Of a DNA stretch of 64,000 bases, positions 9,021 to 17,339 are shown in pieces. The stretch is from Candidatus Nitrosocaldaceae archaeon (GTDB lineage: Archaea > Thermoproteota > Nitrososphaeria > Nitrososphaerales > Nitrosocaldaceae), in the NCBI GenBank assembly GCA_026002835.1, contig BPGC01000002.1, forward strand, positions 62,001 to 126,000, written 5' to 3'. The translations under genes and the position numbers were made by a program. Position 1 is the stretch's first letter; each line of letters begins with the position of its first letter. The notes under the pieces were generated by a model, which was not told where the DNA came from, did not search any database, and saw only the letters and a list, made by a program, of their open reading frames with translations.

Positions 9021-9033
9021 ATTTTTTATTTTT
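9019..9033 (+). terminator. T-tract after the hairpin RNA candidate
   Basis: Eleven of 14 bases from 9020 are T, in runs of 6 and 5, directly after the stem. That suits rightward archaeal termination. The tract touches the stop codon of the leftward aIF5B gene. Confidence 0.45.
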
Positions 9034-10816
9034 AATAACTTATATCATAAGCATATAATGCTTCAACTTTTCTTCTCTTCTCTATCATCTCTTCTAACAG
9101 TTTGAATTCTTCATCACTCAATCTATCCTTTAGTTTTGTTAGTAAAAGATAAGCATGCTCGCTCTTTGGATATGCATATAGTATATCTCCTTCATCAATC
9201 TGTCTTCCTATAGTCGGTTCTTGCATTGATACAGCAACTTGCATACCTTTCTTAGCCTCTTCTATACTTTCTCCTCTATCTTGGATTTGATGGATAACTC
9301 CTATATCCTTACCTTCTTCATTCATTATCTGGCTCTTCTGCCTTAACCTTCCTTCTAATATCTCCACACCAAATACTGCTGGTTTACTCTTCCTAAATAC
9401 AAACCCTTTCATTATCTGGAATTTACAAGGAAATGTCATTGTTGAAAAGATATATTGTTCTTCTCTCCTCTCCTCTTCTTCTACCCATTCATTGTATTCT
9501 TTAATTAGATTATAGATGATATTCTCTCTAAAGATCTTAACACCTCTAATATTAGCCTCTTCTTCAGCATCTGGCAATACCTTAACATTAAATGCTAATA
9601 TTATTCCATAATACCTATCCTTCTCTTTAACAGCATTTGCTTCAATAACATCGCGCTTAGTAACCGATCCAATGTCTGCTTTACGGATTGGTATATTTGA
9701 TCTCTTAAGCATATCTATAATAGCCTCTAACGATCCTAAAGTATCACATTTTACTATAACTCCTATGCTATCTGTATCTATCAATATACTTTTGATCTCT
9801 GATTCAAGCATATCTTTGAGTCTTGGTATCTCTTCTTCGCTCTTTATTGAATATATTGGAGTACCAGCTAAAACACCTTCCATATCTGGCGAGACTATCT
9901 TAACACCTATAGCAGCTGATACCTCTTGCACATTCCTAAATTTATCTCTAGGATCTCTCATCTCATCTAATGGCTTTGGCAATAGTAACGCTTTTACTCT
10001 AGTTATTATAACACCATCTCGTTTAGCTAACATTATCCGATCCCCTTGCTTTAATTTACCATCTAATAGAATTATATTAGCAGTGGTTCCTAATCCTTCT
10101 TCTTCTTTAACCTCTAATACTATGCCTTTTGTAAAATCGCTTATCTCTAACCTTTTTTGTAGATATTGTTGAGTCAAACCTATTAACATTGCTAATAACT
10201 CAGCGATGCCTTCACCAGTCTTTGCACTAACTGGTACTATTGCTACTTGTTTCTTAAAGTTAGTAATTCGATAAAATGCTTCCGATTCAAATCCTAATCT
10301 AGATAACGCTCCTACTACATTATAGATCTTATTATCCAATTCTTCTATAACAGATTTATCTTGCTTTTTCAATGATTCAGTAATAAGATTAGTTTTGTTA
10401 TCCTTCCATCCTCTGATCATATCTATCTTATTAAGCGCTACTAAGAATGGAACCTTCCTACTCTTTAGGATCTCTATACTCTCATATGTCTGAGCTTCAA
10501 AACCCTTGTTTACATCAACTACTAGTATTGCTATATCAGCGGCTGAGCCTCCTCTTGCTCTTAAATTAGCAAATACTTCATGACCAGGAGTATCTATAAC
10601 CAATAAACCTGGAATCTTAACTTCAGCACCAAACCTCTCAAATAATCTTCCACAAACTTCTTTGATGGTATCTAGAGGAAAGAAACTAGCTCCTATATGC
10701 TGAGTTATCCCCCCAGCCTCTCTAGCTTGAACAATGGTACCTCTTATCCTATCTAGTAATGAGGTCTTACCAGAATCTACATGTCCTAATACAACTACTA
10801 CTGGTTGTCTTAGCAA
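9032..10816 (-). CDS. infB: Translation initiation factor aIF5B (IF-2 family)
   Basis: 594 residues, the full archaeal length. The GTPase domain starts almost at the N-terminus: GHVDSGKT at residues 11-18, DTPGHE near 75 and NKID near 130. The beta-barrel domain II, domain III and the C-terminal barrel with its helix follow. aIF5B promotes joining of the large ribosomal subunit during initiation. The start is TTG at 10816, inside the last codons of ndk (7-base overlap); a stop lies two codons further upstream, so no other start is available except a TTA-adjacent one. It is the last gene of the L7Ae-S28e-L24e-ndk-aIF5B operon, an arrangement seen in related archaea. No intein. Confidence 0.96.
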   Translation of the reverse strand: MLRQPVVVVLGHVDSGKTSLLDRIRGTIVQAREAGGITQHIGASFFPLDTIKEVCGRLFERFGAEVKIPGLLVIDTPGHEVFANLRARGGSAADIAILVVDVNKGFEAQTYESIEILKSRKVPFLVALNKIDMIRGWKDNKTNLITESLKKQDKSVIEELDNKIYNVVGALSRLGFESEAFYRITNFKKQVAIVPVSAKTGEGIAELLAMLIGLTQQYLQKRLEISDFTKGIVLEVKEEEGLGTTANIILLDGKLKQGDRIMLAKRDGVIITRVKALLLPKPLDEMRDPRDKFRNVQEVSAAIGVKIVSPDMEGVLAGTPIYSIKSEEEIPRLKDMLESEIKSILIDTDSIGVIVKCDTLGSLEAIIDMLKRSNIPIRKADIGSVTKRDVIEANAVKEKDRYYGIILAFNVKVLPDAEEEANIRGVKIFRENIIYNLIKEYNEWVEEEERREEQYIFSTMTFPCKFQIMKGFVFRKSKPAVFGVEILEGRLRQKSQIMNEEGKDIGVIHQIQDRGESIEEAKKGMQVAVSMQEPTIGRQIDEGDILYAYPKSEHAYLLLTKLKDRLSDEEFKLLEEMIEKRRKVEALYAYDISY

Positions 10817-11220
10817 TAATTATCAGAAAAGATAACTTTTGCCTCTCTTATGAAGCTTTCATAAGAATCAGAGGCATGTATTGCATTCATCGTTACATTT
10901 GTTCCAAACTCTCTTCTTATCGTACCTTTTTCAGCTTTTGCTGGATTTGTATCTCCTATAAGTTCTCTAACTCTCTTTATACTATCATCACCTTCAATTA
11001 TAGCAACTACAACTGGTCCAGATGTTATGAATCTTACCAACTCTTCAAAAAATGATTTCTCTTTATGAATAGAATAAAATTCTCTAGCCTTTTGTTCATC
11101 TAAATGCATCATTTTTAATGCTTTTATTTTAAATCCATTACTCTCAAACTTATCCAATATCTTACCTACTACCTTCTTCTTTACTGCATCTGGTTTTATT
11201 ATTATTAGAGTCTCTTCCAA
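10810..11220 (-). CDS. ndk: Nucleoside diphosphate kinase
   Basis: About 136 residues from the TTG at 11220. It transfers the gamma phosphate between nucleoside triphosphates and diphosphates through the active histidine in NAIHASDS; IIIKPDAV at the N-terminus and RREFG match the family. An ATG at 11259 would add 13 residues and overlap L24e by 35 bases. The TTG lies just after the L24e stop and gives the usual N-terminus MEETLIIIKPD, so I prefer it. It belongs to the ribosomal protein operon and overlaps aIF5B by 7 bases. Confidence 0.94.
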   Translation of the reverse strand: MEETLIIIKPDAVKKKVVGKILDKFESNGFKIKALKMMHLDEQKAREFYSIHKEKSFFEELVRFITSGPVVVAIIEGDDSIKRVRELIGDTNPAKAEKGTIRREFGTNVTMNAIHASDSYESFIREAKVIFSDNYC

Positions 11221-11224
11221 AATA

Positions 11225-11437
11225 TTATCTACCTTTGACTTTAATTCCTCCTTTAACATATCTCTCTGTCCATTTTAATTTTCTAGGATCACGTTTAAGT
11301 TTTAGCATATTCTTTCTGCATTTGTCAGAACAAAAATATACTATACTGCCATCATTCTTTATAAGCATGGTTCCAGTTCCTGGTTCTATCTTCCTATTAC
11401 AAAAACTACAATTCTTTATACTAAGACTCATAAGCAT
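11225..11437 (-). CDS. rpl24e: Large ribosomal subunit protein L24e
   Basis: About 70 residues. A treble-clef zinc site is visible: C-x2-C (CSFCNR) followed by C-x3-C (CSDKC). [13 protein letters not shown] and DPRKLKWT are L24e signatures. Possible starts are GTG 11440, ATG 11437 and ATG 11431; the ATG at 11437 overlaps the S28e stop in a TGATG arrangement typical of translational coupling, while 11431 would give the commonest N-terminus (MSL). Confidence 0.95.
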   Translation of the reverse strand: MLMSLSIKNCSFCNRKIEPGTGTMLIKNDGSIVYFCSDKCRKNMLKLKRDPRKLKWTERYVKGGIKVKGR

Positions 11438-11649
11438 CACTTGATCTTCCTAGCCTCTCTCTCTGTCTCTCTTAGCATTAGGATATCGTTTAACCTTACT
11501 GCTCCTTTTACATTCCTTGTTAGAATTCTACCTTTATCTTTACCTTCTAGTATCTTAACTCTAACTTGGGTTATCTCTCCAGCAATTCCAGTCCTTCCAA
11601 CTATCTGTATAACTTCAGCAGGTGTTAATTCCTCCTCAGTCTTGCTCAT
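11437..11649 (-). CDS. rps28e: Small ribosomal subunit protein S28e
   Basis: 70 residues with the S28e signatures [15 protein letters not shown] and the near-terminal LRETEREAR that contacts mRNA at the ribosome exit. It forms an OB-fold. An AGGTGA Shine-Dalgarno sequence lies just ahead of the ATG at 11649. Gene spacing to L7Ae is 10 bases and it overlaps L24e, so all are one transcript. Confidence 0.97.
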   Translation of the reverse strand: MSKTEEELTPAEVIQIVGRTGIAGEITQVRVKILEGKDKGRILTRNVKGAVRLNDILMLRETEREARKIK

Positions 11650-11659
11650 AGTCTCACCT

Positions 11660-12022
11660 TTACTTCTTTATCGAGTTTATTATCTGCTCCAATACTTGCT
11701 GTCCTTCTCCAGCATCAATTATACATGCTGCTGCAGTTCCTACATCTATACCAACAGATTTACCTAACTCTTGTTTACTAGGTACATATACATATGGACA
11801 TTTCCTCTCTTCACAGATTATTGGCAAGTGTGCTACTACCTCTGGTGGCTCAACATCTTCTGCAATTACAACTAACTTACCTTGTCCTCTCTCTACAGCC
11901 TTTGTAGTCTCATTGGTTCCTTTTCTAACCTTACCGCTCTGAGTTGCTACCCTAAGTAGTTCGTATATAGCATTTACTAACTCTTTTGGTGTTTCAAACT
12001 TTACATAGTATGGTTTACTCAT
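11660..12022 (-). CDS. rpl7ae: Ribosomal protein L7Ae, kink-turn binding
   Basis: About 120 residues. L7Ae binds kink-turns in 23S rRNA, box C/D and H/ACA guide RNAs and archaeal RNase P. The RNA-contact segment [14 protein letters not shown] and the [14 protein letters not shown] loop are diagnostic, followed by [12 protein letters not shown] at 12031 is possible, but a GGGTGA Shine-Dalgarno sequence at 12028-12033 sits 5 bases before the ATG at 12022, which decides the start. It is the first gene of the operon; a TATA-like tttttaaata (12071-12080, leftward) implies a leader of roughly 25 bases. Confidence 0.97.
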   Translation of the reverse strand: MSKPYYVKFETPKELVNAIYELLRVATQSGKVRKGTNETTKAVERGQGKLVVIAEDVEPPEVVAHLPIICEERKCPYVYVPSKQELGKSVGIDVGTAAACIIDAGEGQQVLEQIINSIKK

Positions 12023-12027
12023 ATTTA

Positions 12028-12033
12028 TCACCC
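12028..12033 (-). promoter_or_regulatory. Shine-Dalgarno site that sets the L7Ae start
   Basis: GGGTGA on the minus strand, 5 bases ahead of the ATG at 12022 and overlapping the alternative GTG at 12031. It makes the downstream ATG the likely start. The operon's first gene thus has a leader, unlike many leaderless genes nearby. Confidence 0.6.
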
Positions 12034-12082
12034 ATTGGGCTCATCTCTATCCTTAGCAATGAACCGATGGTATTTAAAAATG

Positions 12083-13423
12083 TTATGAGTTTATAATACC
12101 TTTTATCTTATCTGTATACTCTTTAACTATAGTATCTAGTTTACCCTTATCATCGGATTCTGCATATAATCGCATTATTGGTTCTGTTCCACTCTGCCTT
12201 ACCATTATCCATGTGTTATCATCAATCCATATCTTTGCTCCATCCAAAGTCTCAACTTTACCATCTGTCTCTTTTATAAGATATTCAATTACTCTGCTAG
12301 ATTGTTCTTTTGTACATGGAAACTTGGTTTTATACGAGTAATACTTTGGAAGTTTAGATAGCAACTCTGAATATCTTCCTTTTAGTAATGCTTCTAGCAT
12401 TAGAGCACTGCTCATAGCCCCATCTCTAACTGCGATATGTTTACCATACATAAATCCACCATTCTCTTCCAAACCTGCAATAGCACTAACCTCTAGCATC
12501 TTCCTAGATACCTCAACACTTCCAACCTTGGTCTTGATTATCTTACATCCAAACTTTTCTGCTATCTTATCTATTATTATTGAAGAGTTTATTGGAGTAA
12601 CTATAATACCTTTATCTTTTGATAGTACATGCTCCAATAATACAGCACCAGATCTATCTCCAGGATAGATTGTACCATTCTCATCACAGAACATACTCCT
12701 ATCTCCATCGCCATCATATGCTATGCCAAGATCAGCATTGTTTGCTTTTACAGTATCTGATAACTCTTGTAAATTATCTGGTGTTGGTTCTGAACCACGT
12801 CCTGGGAACGAACCATTTATCTCTTCATTTATTGTAATTACTTTACATCCTAATTCCCTTAATAATCTAGGAGCAGTAATAGCTTGTGCACCATTGCCTA
12901 GGTCTAATACTACAGTAAATTCTCTCCTTTTTATACTGTTTACATCAACCAATGATTCTATTCCATTTATATAAGTCTCAACCGCTCTATCCTCTTTAGC
13001 ATCATTACCTATTATTTTAGCATATTGAAAATCATTCTTGAAATAGATATCTTCAACCTTTGCTTCTTCTTCTCTAGATATCTCTACTCCATCATCTGCC
13101 ATAACTTTTATTCCATTATACTCTGGCGGATTATGGCTTGCAGTTATCATAACACCTCCTTTATATCCTAACTCCCTAGTAGCATATTGTAAGCAAGGCG
13201 TTGGTATCAATCCAGCATCGAATGTATCTATGCCCATAGCATTTAATCCAGCTCTAACAACTCTAGATAATACAGTATTTGAATGCCTTCCATCGTATCC
13301 AACTAGTATAGGTTTATCATTATAATATATTGCTAAAGCATACGATACCTTCAATGCTAGTTCTAATGTCAATTCTTTACCAAACACTCCTCTAATACCA
13401 TTGGTTCCAAATAATTTTCCCAT
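12083..13423 (-). CDS. glmM: Phosphoglucosamine mutase / phosphohexomutase
   Basis: 446 residues of the alpha-D-phosphohexomutase family. The phosphoserine loop TASHNPP is at residues 94-100 (Ser96), the metal loop DGDGDR near 237, the sugar loop around GLEENGGFMYG and the phosphate loop RQSGTEPIMRLYAES near the C-terminus. The N-terminus GTNGIRGVFG is typical of archaeal GlmM, which converts glucosamine-6-P to glucosamine-1-P for UDP-GlcNAc; a phosphomannomutase role cannot be excluded by sequence alone. UDP-GlcNAc would also feed the GlcNAc-1-P transferase encoded at 49610-50578. It is separated from L7Ae by 60 bases with its own upstream region. Confidence 0.9.
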   Translation of the reverse strand: MGKLFGTNGIRGVFGKELTLELALKVSYALAIYYNDKPILVGYDGRHSNTVLSRVVRAGLNAMGIDTFDAGLIPTPCLQYATRELGYKGGVMITASHNPPEYNGIKVMADDGVEISREEEAKVEDIYFKNDFQYAKIIGNDAKEDRAVETYINGIESLVDVNSIKRREFTVVLDLGNGAQAITAPRLLRELGCKVITINEEINGSFPGRGSEPTPDNLQELSDTVKANNADLGIAYDGDGDRSMFCDENGTIYPGDRSGAVLLEHVLSKDKGIIVTPINSSIIIDKIAEKFGCKIIKTKVGSVEVSRKMLEVSAIAGLEENGGFMYGKHIAVRDGAMSSALMLEALLKGRYSELLSKLPKYYSYKTKFPCTKEQSSRVIEYLIKETDGKVETLDGAKIWIDDNTWIMVRQSGTEPIMRLYAESDDKGKLDTIVKEYTDKIKGIINS

Positions 13424-13573
13424 AGAGAATAACTTTGAAATTGTTTAATAAATTCTTTTATATGTATTCTTAGATAGTTAAATTTATAGATATCCACTTC
13501 TATTAGAACTGTTAGTAGATATAATAGTAGATAATCAATAAATATTTATTACATTTTAGTATCTAGAGCTTAA

Positions 13574-14056
13574 CTATTTTAACTTAAATCTACCTAGGAA
13601 ACCAGAAGGTATCTCAATTATTCTAGGTTTCCAAGGAATCTCATCAGCCTTTGGTAGTTCTATCCTAAAATACTCTTTTATATCTATTACCCAACCTTTT
13701 CTATTATCCCATTCTGTTTTATAGAATATATGCAAGCCATCGTAAACATCTCTATAATAATCATATGCTTGATAGATAACATTAACCATCTGGTTCTTTA
13801 TTCCTATAGAGGCTTCTATAAATCCATCATCATAAATCTTTACATCCATAAGTAGAGAATCTATACTCTTCGTTAGATGGTAATAACCATTTTTATGTAA
13901 TAGATTAAATCCTTTATTTATAAATGCTTTATATACTTCATCCTTATTAGGAACATGAAGATAGAAGATTGTGCTATAACGCTCTATATCTTCCTTCCTT
14001 AGTGTAATTATATCATTTGTATGGAGTTTGAACTTTTTTGGAAGATTGATCTTCAT
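13574..14056 (-). CDS. Conserved hypothetical protein
   Basis: 160 residues, aromatic-rich and basic. It opens with a strand-rich region (KKFKLHTNDIITLRKEDIERY) and ends with PWKPRIIEIPSGFLGRFKLK. There is no signal peptide, membrane helix, cysteine motif or nucleotide-binding loop. A YHLTKSIDSLLMDVKIYDDGFIEASIGI segment looks like a small alpha/beta domain. It follows purA by 18 bases in the same direction and may be cotranscribed. The 150 bases after it hold only AT-rich DNA with the glmM upstream region. Function unknown. Confidence 0.6.
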   Translation of the reverse strand: MKINLPKKFKLHTNDIITLRKEDIERYSTIFYLHVPNKDEVYKAFINKGFNLLHKNGYYHLTKSIDSLLMDVKIYDDGFIEASIGIKNQMVNVIYQAYDYYRDVYDGLHIFYKTEWDNRKGWVIDIKEYFRIELPKADEIPWKPRIIEIPSGFLGRFKLK

Positions 14057-14074
14057 ATATGATTTTTATATATA

Positions 14075-15082
14075 CTAACCTATATCTCTTCTGTCTATCA
14101 TATCATAGACATCTTCTCCAGTCCCAATCAATGTTACTCTTAACCCTAATCTATCTTCAATCTCTTCTATGAATTCCTTAGCTCTATCTGATAATTTATC
14201 ATAATCTTTGATCTTTGAGCATTCTGGAAATACAATATCTAATTTTGTTAATGCAATCTGAGTAGCACTATTAAGTCTAATAGCCTTTTCTGCTAATTTA
14301 AAGTTAAATGGAGCAGCTCTTCTAACTCTTCCAGTAACAGTTGCTATTTCTAACCATCCTCTCTTCTCTGCTTCTTCTCTTGATAACTCTCCTTCTAACT
14401 CTCCTTCTCCAACTCTAGTTACATACGCTTTGAATACTATAGTTACCTCATCTACCCTTTTTGGACCTAATCCAATATCTGAACAGATGGCAGATGCTGT
14501 AACATCTTTTGATGTAACATATGGGTATGTGCCATGGTATAATGATAAGAACGTTCCCTGTGTGCCTTCAACGAGTAATTTACCATCATTATCTAAAAGA
14601 TCATTGATCTTACTACTAACATCATCTAGGTATATAGATAACTCTTTAACATCTTTCGCTAATGGTAGTATTCTTAATGCTCTATCTGCATTTGCTGGTC
14701 CAGAGCCAGAACCAGTTGTTCCTATCCTGCCTTTAAGATCATTAGCACTATCTCTCTCAATATGTTTGCTTGTTATTATTCCAGCATGTCTATCTATATA
14801 TATGCGATCTTTAAGGTTATACCTATTAATCTCATCTAAGAAGACTTGCGGGTTTACAAGTACGCCAGCGCCTATCATTAATCTAGTAGTAGGATTTGCC
14901 AATGCGCTAGGAACCATACGAACTTTATGAACATTACCATTTATCACAAATGTATGACCCGCATTTGGACCAACACCACCTCTTACAGCTATATCTGGTT
15001 TATCTTTTAATGCAAGATATGCTATAACTTTACCTTTACCTTCATCACCAAAGAATCCTCCTACTATTACATTACTAGGCAT
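14075..15082 (-). CDS. purA: Adenylosuccinate synthetase
   Basis: 335 residues, the short archaeal form. It joins IMP and aspartate with GTP to make adenylosuccinate for AMP synthesis. The GFFGDEGKGK loop (residues 9-18) and GPNAGHTF (catalytic His near 44) are the family's substrate and GTP loops; TTGSGSGPANADR and VEGTQGTFL also match. Its start at 15082 lies 65 bases from the divergent gene at 15148, so the two share a promoter region. Other purine genes here are purM (33751) and the salvage pair at the right end. Confidence 0.95.
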   Translation of the reverse strand: MPSNVIVGGFFGDEGKGKVIAYLALKDKPDIAVRGGVGPNAGHTFVINGNVHKVRMVPSALANPTTRLMIGAGVLVNPQVFLDEINRYNLKDRIYIDRHAGIITSKHIERDSANDLKGRIGTTGSGSGPANADRALRILPLAKDVKELSIYLDDVSSKINDLLDNDGKLLVEGTQGTFLSLYHGTYPYVTSKDVTASAICSDIGLGPKRVDEVTIVFKAYVTRVGEGELEGELSREEAEKRGWLEIATVTGRVRRAAPFNFKLAEKAIRLNSATQIALTKLDIVFPECSKIKDYDKLSDRAKEFIEEIEDRLGLRVTLIGTGEDVYDMIDRRDIG

Positions 15083-15147
15083 AGGCTAACTAGAAGAAAG
15101 GCTAATTTAAAGTAATCAATAAATTGAATTTTTCTAGTAGTAAAGGT

Positions 15148-15597
15148 ATGAGCGAGTATGCTGAGAATATAATAAAGATACTTGCTGGATTACCAGAGTT
15201 TCTTAGAAAACCTATGCTCAAGAGTAGATTAGAAGAGTTCTTTAATATGAATAGGGATGAACAGATAGAGATAATTAATAATGCTATTAATGCAATAACA
15301 GAAATAGAGTTTAACATATTATCAAAATTGATAAAGACATGGTTAGAAGTGCTTAATAGCTTTGAGCCGAAGAGAAGAGAAGAGATCTTTGCTCTTTATG
15401 CAACCATGTTATCAAATAAGCCAGATATAATATCTAAACTTGATATAGATGGTTTGATAAATATATACAATAGTTTAGATGATGAGATGAAAAAGAATAC
15501 TCTAACTGCTATAAGAAATGCCATAGATAAAGTTGAGAATAGAGATATATTACTAGAGCATATACCAGAAAAGGCTAAAATATTATTATCTTTATGA
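15148..15597 (+). CDS. Conserved hypothetical helical protein
   Basis: 149 residues from the ATG at 15148. An in-frame TTG at 15124 is less likely because it lies close to the probable TATA (tttaaag near 15107). The protein is almost all helical, with ILAGLPEFLRKPMLKSRLEEFF at the N-terminus and repeated acidic-basic heptad patterns, and carries no catalytic motif. The LPEFLRKPMLKSRL segment looks conserved in character and could pack as a helical bundle. Its stop overlaps the convergent YggX-like gene by 6 bases. Function unknown; thaumarchaeal distribution is inference. Confidence 0.65.
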   Translation: MSEYAENIIKILAGLPEFLRKPMLKSRLEEFFNMNRDEQIEIINNAINAITEIEFNILSKLIKTWLEVLNSFEPKRREEIFALYATMLSNKPDIISKLDIDGLINIYNSLDDEMKKNTLTAIRNAIDKVENRDILLEHIPEKAKILLSL

Positions 15598-15846
15598 TTC
15601 ATCTGGTGTTCTTTCATCTTCGTTTGTTAGATCTTTAACTCCTTCTGGTTTTTCTAAGCCGAAGAACGCTCTTTCATACTTTTTTAATATGGCTCTATGC
15701 TCTTTCATAGACATATCCAATCTAAGATCGTTTATCACCATTATACTATATTTCATCCATTCGTTCCAACAATTCATACAAGCGTTGTATACTTGAGCTC
15801 TAGGATCAGTTTCGGCAAACTCATTACCACATTTTGAACACTTCAT
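15592..15846 (-). CDS. Small zinc-ribbon protein resembling YggX (Fe2+-trafficking family)
   Basis: 84 residues from the ATG at 15846; the frame stays open further upstream but that part reads as antisense of the hydrolase gene. Two CxxC pairs (C3/C6 and C23/C26) suggest a zinc site. From residue 16 the pattern R-x2-YN-x5-W-x2-W, M-x-IN-x3-L-x-M and EHR follows the order of conserved residues in bacterial YggX, which protects iron-sulfur clusters from oxidation. The similarity is by eye, and the CxxC pairs are an addition, so the role is tentative. The C-terminal 20 residues are acidic and probably disordered. Confidence 0.6.
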   Translation of the reverse strand: MKCSKCGNEFAETDPRAQVYNACMNCWNEWMKYSIMVINDLRLDMSMKEHRAILKKYERAFFGLEKPEGVKDLTNEDERTPDES

Positions 15847-15891
15847 ATAATTAGCAGAGATATAATCATTATTATGCGTTATGTTATATTG

Positions 15892-15899
15892 TATAAATA
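15892..15899 (+). promoter_or_regulatory. TATA box for the alpha/beta hydrolase gene
   Basis: tataaata is centred about 27 bases before the ATG at 15923, placing transcription start at or just before that ATG. The earlier in-frame ATG at 15881 lies upstream of the box and is therefore unlikely to be translated. Confidence 0.6.
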
Positions 15900-15922
15900 C
15901 TAGTCTGATTATATGTATTATA

Positions 15923-16717
15923 ATGATAGAAAAGTTTGTAGATATTGATGGAGTAAATATAAGGCTATTAGATTCTGCTAACGAAGGAGAAGAGAATATA
16001 ATATTTATACATGGTTTAGGATCATCCGCTGAAAGATGGCTTGATATACCAGAAGCGTTATCATTATCAGATATACATACAATAGCATTAGATCTTCCAG
16101 GATTTGGCTTTAGTAGCAAACCTAAAATAGATTATACAATAGATTACTTTTCTAACATAATCATAAAGATGCTTGATAGAATTGGTATAAAGAGATGCTA
16201 TATAGTTGGACATTCATTAGGAGGTTACATTGCTATAGATATGGCAATAAAGAATAAAGATATTGTAAATAAATTGGTATTGATAGATTCTTCTGGCTTG
16301 TTAAAAGAACCAACTCCTATATTAAAAGAGTATCTAGAAGCCGCAAGAGATCCCACTAAAGGTAAAGTTAGAGCTGTATTTGAGAAGATGGTAGCAGATC
16401 CATGGAGGATACCAGATACACTAGTAGATTCTTTCATAGGTAGAATCTTTAATAACAAAGATGCATTACATGCATTCGAATCTGCATTGAATAATAGCGC
16501 TAGCATACCAATAGATGTTGAAAGGTTGAATGTTATTGATAAGCCTACGCTGATAATATGGGGCAAACATGATCATGTTATACCTATTGAACATTGTAAG
16601 ATATTTAATGAAATGATAAAAGGCTCAAAATCTATTATAATAGAGGATGCTGGACATGCTCCATTTGCTGAGAAACCAGTTATAGTGTATGAGCATCTTA
16701 GAAGGTTTATACTTTAG
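15923..16717 (+). CDS. Alpha/beta hydrolase
   Basis: 264 residues, a single alpha/beta-hydrolase domain. HGLGSS forms the oxyanion segment near residue 33, GHSLGG holds the nucleophile serine near residue 97, WGKHDHVIP the acid and AGHAPF the catalytic histidine near the end. These enzymes cleave esters, C-C bonds or haloalkanes, and the sequence does not tell the substrate. The promoter points to a leaderless mRNA starting at 15923. It stands alone between convergent neighbours and overlaps the flavin reductase gene tail to tail by 11 bases. Confidence 0.85.
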   Translation: MIEKFVDIDGVNIRLLDSANEGEENIIFIHGLGSSAERWLDIPEALSLSDIHTIALDLPGFGFSSKPKIDYTIDYFSNIIIKMLDRIGIKRCYIVGHSLGGYIAIDMAIKNKDIVNKLVLIDSSGLLKEPTPILKEYLEAARDPTKGKVRAVFEKMVADPWRIPDTLVDSFIGRIFNNKDALHAFESALNNSASIPIDVERLNVIDKPTLIIWGKHDHVIPIEHCKIFNEMIKGSKSIIIEDAGHAPFAEKPVIVYEHLRRFIL

Positions 16718-17267
16718 TATATTTCTTTACTAAACTCTCAATCTTTGCTAACTCTTCTTCAGTTGGTTTAGGAATGAATGAAACTTCACCATATCTACCT
16801 TTATGATATGCTAATGGTATCTTATCATTAGCATAAGCATCTACAGCCTCTCCTACAAACATTGTATGATCTCCTAATCTTACCTCTTTAAATAATTTAC
16901 ATTCTATACATACAGCAGCATCTTTTACCATCAAAAGATCCAATTTTCTAGCGTTATAAAATTCGAAACCTAGTTCTTCTAAAAGCTTGATCTTATCTAC
17001 ATATTTTCCAGAATAATTTCCAGCTATACTAGCCATTATGGCTTGTTCTTTAGATGCAATATTTACTCCAAACTCTTTTGTATCTTCTATATTTTTATGA
17101 GTAGCATGATTAGGACTTACAGATATTGCTATCAATCCAGGACTGTATGATACTTGTTGAGTCCATTCACATGCCATTATATCATGAGAATAGGTTCCGT
17201 TTGTTGTAATCAATCCTATATTAGTTACAAACTGTTTTGTTATATCACTTCCAAACGGCAGATCCAT
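16707..17267 (-). CDS. Flavin reductase-like (FMN-binding split-barrel) protein
   Basis: 186 residues. The pattern TNIGLITTNGTYSHDIMACEWTQQVSYSPGLIAISVSPNHATHKNI, read in order, matches the flavin reductase/DIM6-NTAB family that binds FMN and reduces it or uses it with NAD(P)H or F420. GDHTMFVGEAVDA near residue 140 is the family's second block. The ATG at 17267 is preferred over a TTG three codons upstream. No partner monooxygenase lies next to it. It is divergent from DNA ligase with a 72-base intergenic region that probably holds both promoters. Confidence 0.85.
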   Translation of the reverse strand: MDLPFGSDITKQFVTNIGLITTNGTYSHDIMACEWTQQVSYSPGLIAISVSPNHATHKNIEDTKEFGVNIASKEQAIMASIAGNYSGKYVDKIKLLEELGFEFYNARKLDLLMVKDAAVCIECKLFKEVRLGDHTMFVGEAVDAYANDKIPLAYHKGRYGEVSFIPKPTEEELAKIESLVKKYTKV

Positions 17268-17339
17268 TATATGCAAGTAATTGAATGATCTATTTAAACA
17301 TTAGATGACTTAATATAAAAGTAGTTAGATGCTAAATTA

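Noticed and set aside
9672..10172. Open frame opposite aIF5B
   Set aside because: It lies in the antisense of a highly conserved gene and reads as a shadow with no motif.
13424..13573. Small RNA or gene in the 150-base gap before glmM
   Set aside because: Repeated agtaga and ataata runs are simple AT-rich sequence; nothing beyond a promoter region can be supported.
15847..16119. N-terminal extension of the YggX-like gene
   Set aside because: The part before 15846 is antisense to the hydrolase gene and low in recognisable features; the ATG at 15846 gives a compact protein starting MKCSKCG.
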